Source of the DNA: Panacagrimonas sp965216805
GTDB taxonomy: Bacteria; Pseudomonadota; Gammaproteobacteria; Nevskiales; Nevskiaceae
Direction of reading: 5' to 3'
Assembly: GCF_965216805.1 (NCBI RefSeq)
Contig: NZ_CBDCGN010000002.1
Span: 1,860,001-1,924,000, forward strand
DNA length: 64,000 nucleotides
This document shows positions 53,870 through 60,496 of this stretch, one piece after another; position 1 is the stretch's first letter, and every line of letters starts with the position of its first letter. Under the pieces are notes generated by a model. The model was not told the origin of the DNA. It worked only from the letters and a program-made list of their open reading frames with translations, and did not search any database. The position numbers and the translations under genes were made by a program.

Positions 53870-54076
53870 ATGAACCTCTTTGTGTAAAAGCTGCTCGAGA
53901 TGAGCGTCGTCGAACCTGCCGGAGATGCCCAGCCATCTGCCCGCCGCGCCGTCAATCAAAGGCGCCAAATGTTGGCCCCTTCACAGTTTGGCCTGTGGTT
54001 ACGACATGAGGTCATTGCGCAGCTCTACGGCGTTTCCACAATACGCGGACCAATCGCAGGTCACGGGGTGATCAAC

Positions 54077-54682
54077 ATGAAAGAGGATGAGCTTCGAAAT
54101 CGGGCCCTGGCCATCATTGATCGCGTCGTGCCCAAGCAGGGGAAGTCGGTGGCCGCAGACCCTCAGTACGCGGCGTTGTGGTCGGGCTATAAACCGCCGG
54201 CCAATGGCACTTCATGCGGGCATCTACCCGGCTTCATGGTTCGCCAGTTGATGTCCAGCTTCGGGGTTAGTGCCCCGAAGGGCACTCAGCGCTGGCTCGG
54301 CAATGGCGGCGTGGATGTGAAGTTCATGCTGTCCGGTCAGATCGACAACCGCCTCGACGCCTACGTCAAAGCGGGCGGATCCGCGTTGCCAAAACCCGGC
54401 GATATTTACTGGATTTCCGGATCTGGCGCGCTGCATGTGGGCGTCGTGCTCAGTGCCGACAACGGCGCCTGGGTGACCGCCGACGCCGGGGCTGAGCGCA
54501 AGGGAGAGTCCCCCACCGCCCAGCGGCGAACCCGTCAATACCTGGGTGGCGCGCTATCGGGCGAGAGCCAGCAAGGAGTCCGGATGGTCCCGCTTCAGGG
54601 GTGGGCGGATATCGGGAAATATTTCCGAGCCGAACCTGCCGAAACCCTGCTGGCCAAACTGATCCGGATGTACGGCAGTTGA
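54077..54682 (+). CDS. Putative papain-fold cysteine amidase/peptidase
   Basis: No family is recognised with certainty. The 201-residue protein places Cys in NGTSCGHLPGFMVRQLM (about residue 52), a His in SGALHVGVVLSAD (about 120) and Asp in WVTADAGAERKGE (about 133). This is the order expected of a papain-like (CHAP/NlpC-type) site, in which the segment KPGDIYWISGSG precedes the His strand. No signal peptide or membrane segment is present, and no partner gene resembles a known immunity protein. The ATG at 54077 has a GGGG-type site; the frame runs further upstream without a better start. A cell-wall amidase, effector or intracellular peptidase are all possible. Confidence 0.5.
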   Translation: MKEDELRNRALAIIDRVVPKQGKSVAADPQYAALWSGYKPPANGTSCGHLPGFMVRQLMSSFGVSAPKGTQRWLGNGGVDVKFMLSGQIDNRLDAYVKAGGSALPKPGDIYWISGSGALHVGVVLSADNGAWVTADAGAERKGESPTAQRRTRQYLGGALSGESQQGVRMVPLQGWADIGKYFRAEPAETLLAKLIRMYGS

Positions 54683-55129
54683 ATCGGGCGCGCGCTGCAA
54701 TCCAGATCACCCTATCAGGATCACAGCCTTTAACGTGTTGGGTTCGGAGGCAGGCAGCCTGGCTGGCGGGGGCGATGCAGCTTCGAAATCGGCTATGCCG
54801 CTTCCCAATTCTTGCACCGATGGGTTTCGGCATCCTCAGTAAGGGCGGATAGGGATACGAGTTCCGTAAAAGTGTGTGAGGTCGATGGAGTGAGACAGAA
54901 GCAACGCGGCAAGAAATAAATCATTCAAATACAATTTTATAGTGACATTCTGATGGCCAAGAGCTATTCGACGGACGACACCCGCGGGCGAGAATAATTC
55001 AAAATGTGTGAGCTTTACGGTAACACTCTGCTTCTATCGATCCAATGGGCAGTCATCGCAGGCTTGACAAGTGCGTAACTATTCGTCGACATCGGATCGT
55101 CGCGGGACCTCCACGGAAAGCTGGACTGG

Positions 55130-55296
55130 AACACGTTGCTCGCTAGAGCAACGTTTGAAATAAAACCAGTGTCACGCTAGACGCCAGTTGTAACATCCTC
55201 GAACACGCTGTGCTCAGGTACAGCGTTCGCAATAAATCCGAACTGAAACTCGCGACAATGCTACAAACGCCGCTCCTCGGAGCGGCGTTTTTTTGG
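55130..55296 (+). ncRNA. Possible small RNA with two related hairpins and a terminator
   Basis: Hairpin 1 (55133-55154) is ACGTTGCTC-GCTA-GAGCAACGT, followed by GAAATAAAACC. Hairpin 2 (55200-55229) has the stem CGCTGT/ACAGCG inside CGAA/TTCG, followed by GCAATAAATCC. The two units share the layout GAACACG-stem-CGTT-G-AATAAA-CC about 70 bases apart, so they look like a diverged tandem duplication. A strong terminator ends the block. No upstream plus gene is near, so a non-coding transcript is plausible. No promoter could be fixed. Confidence 0.35.
55266..55296 (+). terminator. Intrinsic terminator
   Basis: A stem of 10-11 bp (AACGCCGCTCC / GGAGCGGCGTT) with a tiny loop is followed directly by seven Ts, a textbook rho-independent terminator on the plus strand. 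The nearest plus-strand gene ends 580 bases upstream, which argues for an unannotated transcript. Confidence 0.8.
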
Positions 55297-55353
55297 ACTT
55301 TGTGCAACAAGCGGGTGGGCAGCGAATTACTAACCAGTTGTTGCACAGAACGG

Positions 55354-55662
55354 TTATGCAGCCCTTCGAGAAACTCGCTGATTGATCAAGCTTTCGGCGG
55401 GGATGTTGAAGGTCTTGTTCAGGGCCTGAATCTTTCGCATCGTCAGCGGCCGTCGGCGGGCCAGCACCTCATAAACGCGGTTCTTCCGGCCGATCGCTGG
55501 AATCAGGTCATCGACCGTGAGGCCCTGCTGTCCCATCCGGAACTTGATGGCCTCCACTGCATCCAGCAGTTCCATGGGGAAATGCGTCCGTTCGTAGGCC
55601 TCGACCAGGGTTGCCAGCACGTCGAGGCGGTCGCCCGCCTCGGTGCCCGCTTCCGCAAACAT
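55354..55662 (-). CDS. higA: HigA-family antitoxin, 5'-truncated
   Basis: The 102-residue product matches HigA antitoxins: AGDRLDVLATLVEAYERTHFP, then AIKFRMGQQGLTVDDLIPAIGRKNRVYEVLARRRPLTMRKIQ, which is the DNA-binding HTH. In-frame codons before the ATG (TLREIETLM) also fit the family, but a TAA cuts the frame ten codons upstream. The usual N-terminus and start are therefore missing. The partner toxin gene should lie directly upstream. Instead hipBA and other modules lie there, and a decayed higB is found at 58641-58839 in the same orientation. Confidence 0.7.
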   Translation of the reverse strand: MFAEAGTEAGDRLDVLATLVEAYERTHFPMELLDAVEAIKFRMGQQGLTVDDLIPAIGRKNRVYEVLARRRPLTMRKIQALNKTFNIPAESLINQRVSRRAA

Positions 55663-55817
55663 GAGCGTCTCGATCTCGCGCAGCGTGTCGCGTTAGTCAG
55701 CTATAGCCTACGGACTAAAGCGTGCCGCCGCGCGCCGACACGACGGCCGCCTCGAGATTGCGCGATGACAAATGTTCATGTTTGCTTTATGATACAAACC
55801 AGATCATTATTGTTTAC

Positions 55818-56084
55818 ATGCATCATATAGAGAACATTGAAGAGGCTGGCGTCGCAGTTCGCCAGAACCGGGAAGCTTCGCGGATGACCCAGGCCGAGTT
55901 GGCAGCGGCCGCCGGTCTCACCCGCGCGCGGCTCAGTCTCCTAGAGCGCGGCAAGGCCAATCTCAGCCTCGCCACCTTCCTCAGGCTCGCGCAGGCGCTC
56001 GGAATGCAGCTGGTGATGGAGCCCACCTCTGAACGGCCGACGTTGATTCAACTACGTCGCGCGCAGAGCCACGGCCAATCGTGA
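55818..56084 (+). CDS. hipB: HipB-like antitoxin (XRE helix-turn-helix)
   Basis: An 88-residue DNA-binding antitoxin. The XRE helix-turn-helix spans residues 10-65: AVRQNREASRMTQAELAAAAGLTRARLSLLERGKANLSLATFLRLAQALGMQL. It would neutralise HipA and repress its own promoter. The frame is open upstream to 55722, but the ATG at 55818 fits the family start. Upstream DNA is AT-rich with repeated TTTATGATAC/TGTTTACATG elements that could be operator half-sites. The stop overlaps hipA as GTGA. Confidence 0.85.
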   Translation: MHHIENIEEAGVAVRQNREASRMTQAELAAAAGLTRARLSLLERGKANLSLATFLRLAQALGMQLVMEPTSERPTLIQLRRAQSHGQS

Positions 56085-57313
56085 GCGAGCGCATCCGGCG
56101 GCTGTCCCTGCACATCGCGCATGCAGTCCAGGGTGAGGTGACCGTTACACCGGTCTCCGGTAACGAGCAGTGGACATTTACGTACGGCGCCACTGCCACG
56201 CAGGACGCGGCCCTGACGATGCCGCGTAAGCTCCCGACCTATATCTGGGACGGGGTCCTGCCAGCATTCGAGCAGCATCTTCCGGAAATGGACCTCAGCC
56301 TGTTTCCGGCTGCAATCTGGAAACACATCACCCGCGACCACGCCGGGATGCTCTGGGTTGCCGGCCAACGACGACTCGGCCGGATTCGGTTCACGCGCGC
56401 GGGCGAGGCACTCACAGAAACCCTCGCCCTGAACTTGAGCGAAAGCGATATCGCAGCGGCGACCGACGGAGATGGTCTTCTCGCCGATCTTCTGAGCCGG
56501 ATGACGGCGATCCCAGGCGTATCCGGCGTACAGCCTAAGGTGCTCTTACCCCTAATGGCGGCTGGTGCCGACCCTCTGCGCGCCCTCGGGGACACGCACC
56601 TGCTCAAGGGCAATCGACCCGAGTATCCCTACGCCACGACGGTAGAGGCGGCGACGCTGAATCTCGCCGCAGCCTGCGGGTTGACAATCCCCTCGCACGT
56701 CCTGAGTCAGGACGGCCGACTGCTGGCGGTGAAGCGTTTCGACCTGGACTCGAACGGCTCGCCGCTGGGCTTCGACGAGGCCGCCTCCTTGATGGGCCTG
56801 TGGGCGCGCGACAAGTACACCACCAGCATCGAAGCGCTCCACAAGTCTCTGCTGGCCTTCATACCCGCCACAAAACGGCGCGCATTCACCCGGCAGCTGT
56901 TCACGCTGGTGGCCTTCAACCTGATGGTAGAGAACGGCGATGCGCACCTGAAGAACTTTGGGCTGCTTTACGCCGACCCTGATGCCGCAAGCCTTGCGCC
57001 GGTGTACGACGTTCTGACGACCACCTGCTTTGCAGGGATGGAGCGAGACCTTCCCGCATTGCCTTTGAACGGGCGCAAGGTCTGGGATGATTGGTCAGGC
57101 TTCGAGCGACTCGCCATAAGTCGGGGTCTGACGTCCGCCGAGATGCGGCAGACGCTCACGGGTCTGGCATCCACGATGCGCACGAATCTGCGCTCGCTGC
57201 CGGAATCCTATGTCGACAAGGTGCCGGACGCTGCGCTCATCCTGAAGCGAATGGGCGAGGCGTGGCACCGCGGGCTTGCCCGGTTGGAGGCCCATATCGG
57301 GCAATCAGGTTGA
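56081..57313 (+). CDS. hipA: HipA-family serine/threonine kinase toxin
   Basis: HipA phosphorylates glutamyl-tRNA synthetase in E. coli and causes growth arrest. The 410-residue protein has the HipA_N domain, then the Gly-rich phosphoacceptor loop SGVQPKVLL (Ser about residue 146). The kinase core contains the catalytic VENGDAHLKNFGLL (Asp about 289) and the metal-binding APVYDVLTT. All key residues look intact, so the pair is probably functional. The start is GTG, overlapping the hipB stop. It belongs to a toxin-antitoxin cluster inserted between higB and higA remnants. Confidence 0.87.
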   Translation: MSERIRRLSLHIAHAVQGEVTVTPVSGNEQWTFTYGATATQDAALTMPRKLPTYIWDGVLPAFEQHLPEMDLSLFPAAIWKHITRDHAGMLWVAGQRRLGRIRFTRAGEALTETLALNLSESDIAAATDGDGLLADLLSRMTAIPGVSGVQPKVLLPLMAAGADPLRALGDTHLLKGNRPEYPYATTVEAATLNLAAACGLTIPSHVLSQDGRLLAVKRFDLDSNGSPLGFDEAASLMGLWARDKYTTSIEALHKSLLAFIPATKRRAFTRQLFTLVAFNLMVENGDAHLKNFGLLYADPDAASLAPVYDVLTTTCFAGMERDLPALPLNGRKVWDDWSGFERLAISRGLTSAEMRQTLTGLASTMRTNLRSLPESYVDKVPDAALILKRMGEAWHRGLARLEAHIGQSG

Positions 57314-57334
57314 CCGGACTATGCGGCCCGCACC

Positions 57335-57736
57335 TCACCCTAGGGCCGGCTCTTCACCCGGGAGGATGCTGGGAGGAGAAGGCCTGGGTGGTGTGACGTC
57401 CGGCGCCAGCACGCGATGTGCAATTCGAGCCAGGTCCGCCTTCGCTACGCCCTGATCCGAAAAGTGGGTACGCCAATGCCGCGCCACTGAGGTGATGGAC
57501 TCGAGGACCTCCTCGGCCTGGACGCGAGACAAGCCGAAAGGGTCACTTGGGGGGTAAAACAAGATCCGTACGGCTGCGGATAACCGCGGTCGCCAGCGCA
57601 GATCTTGACCGCCTATTCGAAAGCTTGGCGGATCGAGACCTGCCTTCAGCTGAGCGTGCGCATGAAGGCCATCCAGAAAGCCTGGATCATCGACCGTGAG
57701 GCCCTGCTGTTGCCGGTTACACCGACCTGAAGCCAC
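57335..57736 (-). pseudogene. Remnant of a second HipA C-terminus joined to a higA fragment
   Basis: A minus-strand frame of 133 codons reads LSRVQAEEVLESITSVARHWRTHFSDQGVAKADLARI near its end, the pattern of HipA-family C-termini. Just upstream it reads QQGLTVDD, which is the HigA motif. The matching DNA (57687-57710) is identical over 24 bases to 55508-55531 in higA. No kinase core is present. It appears to be a recombined scrap and not an intact gene. The rest of 57314-57863 has no other gene. Confidence 0.45.
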
Positions 57737-57863
57737 CGGTTACAACGGAATACGGCCAGCGCCCGTCGCCCACCCGGTTACCTGCATAACGGTCCATGCC
57801 TGCGCATTGCCGCTCTCTCTATGATACGGTAAAATGCCGTACCCAAATGCGAGGCCATAGGGC

Positions 57864-58133
57864 ATGTCTACCGCACGTTTTGATCTCAAGTTGGACCCGG
57901 ACGACAAGGATATCGTCGCCAAGGCCGCTGCCCTGATGGGCACGACGATGGCTGGGTTTGTGCGCTCCGCAGCCAAGGAAAAGGCCCAGGCTCTGCTGGA
58001 GCGCGAGGCCAGAATCACGCTGACGCGACGTGACGCCGAGGCTTTCGTTGCCGCGCTCGATTCCGCCTTCCGTCCCAACGTGGCCCTTGAGCGGGCGCTT
58101 TCGCGGGCCAAGCGCCAGGTACGGCGTGCTTGA
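57864..58133 (+). CDS. DUF1778 (TacA-like) antitoxin
   Basis: An 89-residue ribbon-helix-helix antitoxin. The RHH is at residues 4-45 (ARFDLKLDPDDKDIVAKAAALMGTTMAGFVRSAAKEKAQ) and the C-terminal tail that blocks the toxin follows from residue 55. It should neutralise the GNAT toxin downstream and repress the pair. A TATGATACGGTA-like sequence 30-40 bases upstream may be the -10/operator region. It overlaps the toxin gene by eight bases. Confidence 0.87.
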   Translation: MSTARFDLKLDPDDKDIVAKAAALMGTTMAGFVRSAAKEKAQALLEREARITLTRRDAEAFVAALDSAFRPNVALERALSRAKRQVRRA

Positions 58134-58632
58134 AGATGTCCCGCTCGATCCGGATGTCCATGATCGCGCAGGTTTCGACTGCGGCGTTGCAGAGCTGAAC
58201 GAGTATCTGCGTCGCTTCGCTGGACAGCACCGGCGCATGGGGATCAGTTCAACGTATGTGCTGGCTGATTCTGATGAGCCTAGCCTCGTTCTAGGCTATT
58301 ACACGTTAAGTGCCGCCGAGGTGGATGTCGTGCGCCTGTCTGACTCGGACCGTAAGAAGCTCCCCCGCTTTCCCATCCCGTGTTACCGCATGGGGCGCTT
58401 GGCCTGTCGCACGGATCGCAGAGGTGCCGGTCTCGGACGCCTTCTGGTCGGCTGTGCCGTCGACCGCTGCCTTCAGGGGAGAAAGCAGATCTCCGCCTAC
58501 GCGTTACTCGTCGATGCAAAGGATGCCGGCGCCAGGGCGTTCTACGAGCACTACGGCTTCACGCCACTCGTGGATCGCGCCATGACCCTTTACCTGCCGC
58601 TCGGTCGCGCTGATGGCCGTATTCCACTGTAA
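58126..58632 (+). CDS. GNAT-family acetyltransferase toxin (TacT-like)
   Basis: Toxins of this type acetylate the amino acid of charged tRNAs and stop translation. The 168-residue product starts with GTG at 58126 (AGG site six bases upstream). It has FDCGVAELNEYLRRFAGQHRR, YYTLSAAEV, the acetyl-CoA binding motif CRTDRRGAGLGRLLVGCAVDRC and the C-terminal ARAFYEHYGFTPLVDRAMTLYLPL with catalytic Tyr. The last codons and stop lie within the right 26-bp inverted repeat, so the end of the protein may have been altered by the insertion event. Confidence 0.87.
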   Translation: MLEDVPLDPDVHDRAGFDCGVAELNEYLRRFAGQHRRMGISSTYVLADSDEPSLVLGYYTLSAAEVDVVRLSDSDRKKLPRFPIPCYRMGRLACRTDRRGAGLGRLLVGCAVDRCLQGRKQISAYALLVDAKDAGARAFYEHYGFTPLVDRAMTLYLPLGRADGRIPL

Positions 58633-58640
58633 CCGGTGGC

Positions 58641-58839
58641 CGGTGCCGATAAAGCGGATGTACAGCACCCTGCATAGGTACTTGATCCAGACAACGAGGC
58701 GGTACTTGTACTTGTTACCTGCGATGTTGAACACGACACGCCCGTCCTTCAGAACGCTGGCATTGCCGAAATACGACCCGACCGAGCCCGAACAAATGCT
58801 TGGATTCGGGGTGCCCCCCCTTTGCTTTTTCCGCCGCAA
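58641..58839 (-). pseudogene. Decayed higB toxin fragment
   Basis: The minus strand encodes NASVLKDGRVVFNIAGNKYKYRLVVWIKY, then RVLYIRFIGT, the core of HigB-type mRNA interferases. The chain breaks off directly after IGT, where the usual HAEYD end should follow. At that point the 26-bp inverted repeat begins. A KY duplication sits inside NKYKYR, and the N-terminal third is not recognisable. It is in the same orientation as the higA remnant 3 kb away and likely was its partner. Confidence 0.65.
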
Positions 58840-58914
58840 TAATCAGTAGCTGTCTATCAGACGTTACTTTGTCGGGCAGGTCGGTGATCGCCGAATGCCT
58901 TGGGCTTTCGGGAT

Positions 58915-59190
58915 CTACGCTGCCATGATGCATTGGTTGACCTTGCCGAGGGCAATGACAAGCTGTTCCGCGTCGGCATCGTTAAATGCGCCATCGAGGC
59001 CATGGTGGTGTATGCCCGTGAATGTAGGCCTCGACCTTCCTGCGATGCTGCGCCAGGTTGATGCCGGTGCTGAAGTCCAGAAGCGCGACATCGCCGGACT
59101 CGCCGATCTCGTCCGTCAGCACACTGTAGACCGGCTTGATCGAGGTTCGGTCAATGAACTGGATCAGGCCGCGCAGGCGCTTCCTCACGC
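58915..59190 (-). pseudogene. Possible fragment of a type I restriction R-subunit C-terminus
   Basis: Minus-strand codons read LRGLIQFIDRTSIKPVYSVLTDEIGESGDVALLDF, then RRKVEAYIHG, resembling the C-terminal region of some HsdR proteins. After a frame change the text continues DGAFNDADAEQLVIALGKVNQ to a stop at 58915. There is no start, no helicase part and no other restriction gene. The match is by memory of the family pattern, so it is weak. The remaining DNA of 58840-58914 shows nothing. Confidence 0.3.
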
Positions 59191-59495
59191 TTCGCAAAAA
59201 GGTTCGATGCGGCCAGCTCCGCGCCGCGCGCATCGGCAAGGAATATGTATTCGTCGAAGATGACTTGCTCGCCGATCTGCGAGCACAATACGCGCGGCGA
59301 GCGCTTCAAGGTGACAACGCGGAGGTTCAGCAATGTCACTCTACAAGCGAGCAGACTCGCCGCACTGGTGGGTTGACTTCACCATCAACGGTCAGCGAGT
59401 GCAGAAAAGCACTGGGACTACCGACCGAAGGGCCGCTAAGCAGATTCTCGCGAAGTGGCAATCGGAAGCATGGCGCCGGGAGTATCTCGGCGTGA
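59136..59495 (+). CDS. Excisionase-like HTH protein overlapping the integrase
   Basis: In a frame different from the integrase, codons give GQLRAARIGKEYVFVEDDLLADLRAQY, the second half of a MerR/Xis-type DNA-binding helix-turn-helix. The tail then reads CHSTSEQTRRTGG and continues 163 bases into the integrase gene. The first part of the HTH (before residue 28) does not fit the family, so the 5' end seems lost. Such xis-int overlaps occur in integrative elements. The true start is unclear and the protein may not be functional. Confidence 0.5.
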   Translation: MIEVRSMNWIRPRRRFLTLRKKVRCGQLRAARIGKEYVFVEDDLLADLRAQYARRALQGDNAEVQQCHSTSEQTRRTGGLTSPSTVSECRKALGLPTEGPLSRFSRSGNRKHGAGSISA

Positions 59496-60379
59496 AGGAA
59501 GATCGAGCCTGGGAAGACGCCGTGATTCGATGGCTTTCGGAGACTGAACATCGTGCGAGTCGTCCTACCGACTTGGTGCATCTGCGCTGGTTGCAGACGC
59601 ACCTAGAAGGTCGGGAGCTTCGTTCGATCAATCGCGACCGAATCGAGCATCTGATTGCGGTCGGCAAGCGCGAGAAGGCGAGCAACACGAGTATCAATCG
59701 TCGCCTCTCCATTGTTCGCGCGATTCTGCGCAAGGCGGGCAACGAGTGGGAATGGATCGAGCGTGTTCCGTCGATCCGCATGCTCAAGGAGCCCCCTGGT
59801 CGGGAGCACTATCTTAGCGAATCCGAACTTGATCGCCTCTGTGCGGAGCTTCCTGAGCACCTGCGCGCGATGATGGTCTTTTCTCTCGCAACTGGACTGA
59901 GACAAGGCAACGTGAAGCGTTTGAGATGGGTTCACGTTGATCTGGGTCGTCAGTTCCTGTTCGTCCCAGCGGCCGAAGCCAAGGCAAGGCGCCCAATCGG
60001 CGTTCCGCTGAACGGTCCGGCAATCGATGTGCTGATGCAACAATCCGGAAGGCATTCCGAGTACGTGTTCACGTACAAGGGTCATCCGGTGCGCCAAGTC
60101 AGTACGAAAGCCTGGCGCGGGGCATTGCTGCGCGCGGGAATCGCGAATCTGCGCTGGCACGATCTGCGGCACACCTTCGCGAGCTGGCACGCCCAGAATG
60201 GGACGCCAATGCACGTCCTGCAGGAACTCGGCGGCTGGAGCACGTCCGACATGGCGAAGCGATACACCCACCTTGCGGTGGAGCATTTGAGGGGTTGGTC
60301 TGATCGGCTACCGGACCGAGTAGCTGGCCTATCCAAGGCCGCACGTTACAAAGCGGTGACGCCCAGGGAGGTGCATTAA
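59333..60379 (+). CDS. Tyrosine recombinase (integrase)
   Basis: A 348-residue phage-type integrase. The N-terminal arm-binding domain begins SLYKRADSPHWWVDFTINGQR, the core-binding helices lie about residues 60-150, and the catalytic domain follows. The active-site set is present: Arg in ATGLRQGNVKRL, His-x-x-Arg in WHDLRHTFASWH, and nucleophile Tyr in AKRYTHLAVEHL. The gene ends 29 bases from the 3' end of a tRNA-Pro, the usual target site of such enzymes. It marks the right border of the accessory region. Confidence 0.92.
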   Translation: MSLYKRADSPHWWVDFTINGQRVQKSTGTTDRRAAKQILAKWQSEAWRREYLGVKEDRAWEDAVIRWLSETEHRASRPTDLVHLRWLQTHLEGRELRSINRDRIEHLIAVGKREKASNTSINRRLSIVRAILRKAGNEWEWIERVPSIRMLKEPPGREHYLSESELDRLCAELPEHLRAMMVFSLATGLRQGNVKRLRWVHVDLGRQFLFVPAAEAKARRPIGVPLNGPAIDVLMQQSGRHSEYVFTYKGHPVRQVSTKAWRGALLRAGIANLRWHDLRHTFASWHAQNGTPMHVLQELGGWSTSDMAKRYTHLAVEHLRGWSDRLPDRVAGLSKAARYKAVTPREVH

Positions 60380-60408
60380 CTCGAAGTTGTGTAAGTCCTT
60401 GAGGGAAT

Positions 60409-60485
60409 TGGTCGGGGCGACAGGATTCGAACCTGCGACCTCTTGCTCCCGAAGCAAGCGCTCTACCAAGCTGAGCTACGCCCCG
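60409..60485 (-). tRNA. tRNA-Pro (anticodon CGG)
   Basis: A 77-base cloverleaf on the minus strand with encoded CCA. Acceptor CGGGGCG/CGCCCCG, D-stem GCTC/GAGC, anticodon stem CTTGC/GCAAG with loop TTCGGGA, and T-arm GCAGG-TTCGAAT-CCTGT are all present. Anticodon CGG reads CCG. The C1 and discriminator A are typical of tRNA-Pro. Its 3' end faces the integrase gene. Confidence 0.95.
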
Positions 60486-60496
60486 ACGTGGGAGTC

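Larger units (their letters stand above)
54683..55353. other. AT-richer gene-free stretch with hairpins
   Basis: This 670-base stretch has lower GC than its surroundings, especially 54900-55060 with runs such as ACAATTTTATAGTGAC. No convincing protein frame is found on either strand. Its last 170 bases fold into three hairpins, described separately. It probably entered with the accessory region. Confidence 0.5.
57732..58640. repeat. 26-bp inverted repeats enclosing a DUF1778/GNAT cassette
   Basis: GCCACCGGTTACAACGGAATACGGCC (57732-57757, read as arms of at most 13 conserved bases each side of a two-base change) is the inverse of 58615-58640, agreeing in 24 of 26 positions. The two copies enclose about 860 bases holding a complete antitoxin/GNAT pair. 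The right copy covers the end of the GNAT gene, including its stop. Outside the right copy a higB fragment begins at once. This looks like a small mobile or exchanged cassette. No transposase lies inside. Confidence 0.7.

Noticed and set aside
53618..53968. A 116-codon minus-strand frame
   Set aside because: It lies opposite the UmuC tail remnant and has no recognisable features of its own.
55130..55230. Integron attC sites
   Set aside because: The hairpins lack the paired RYYYAAC/GTTRRRY cores, and no integron integrase is present.
50721..60408. A direct repeat of the tRNA-Pro 3' end marking the far side of an island
   Set aside because: Reading the accessory region for the tRNA tail and its T-arm found no second copy, so no left attachment site is claimed.
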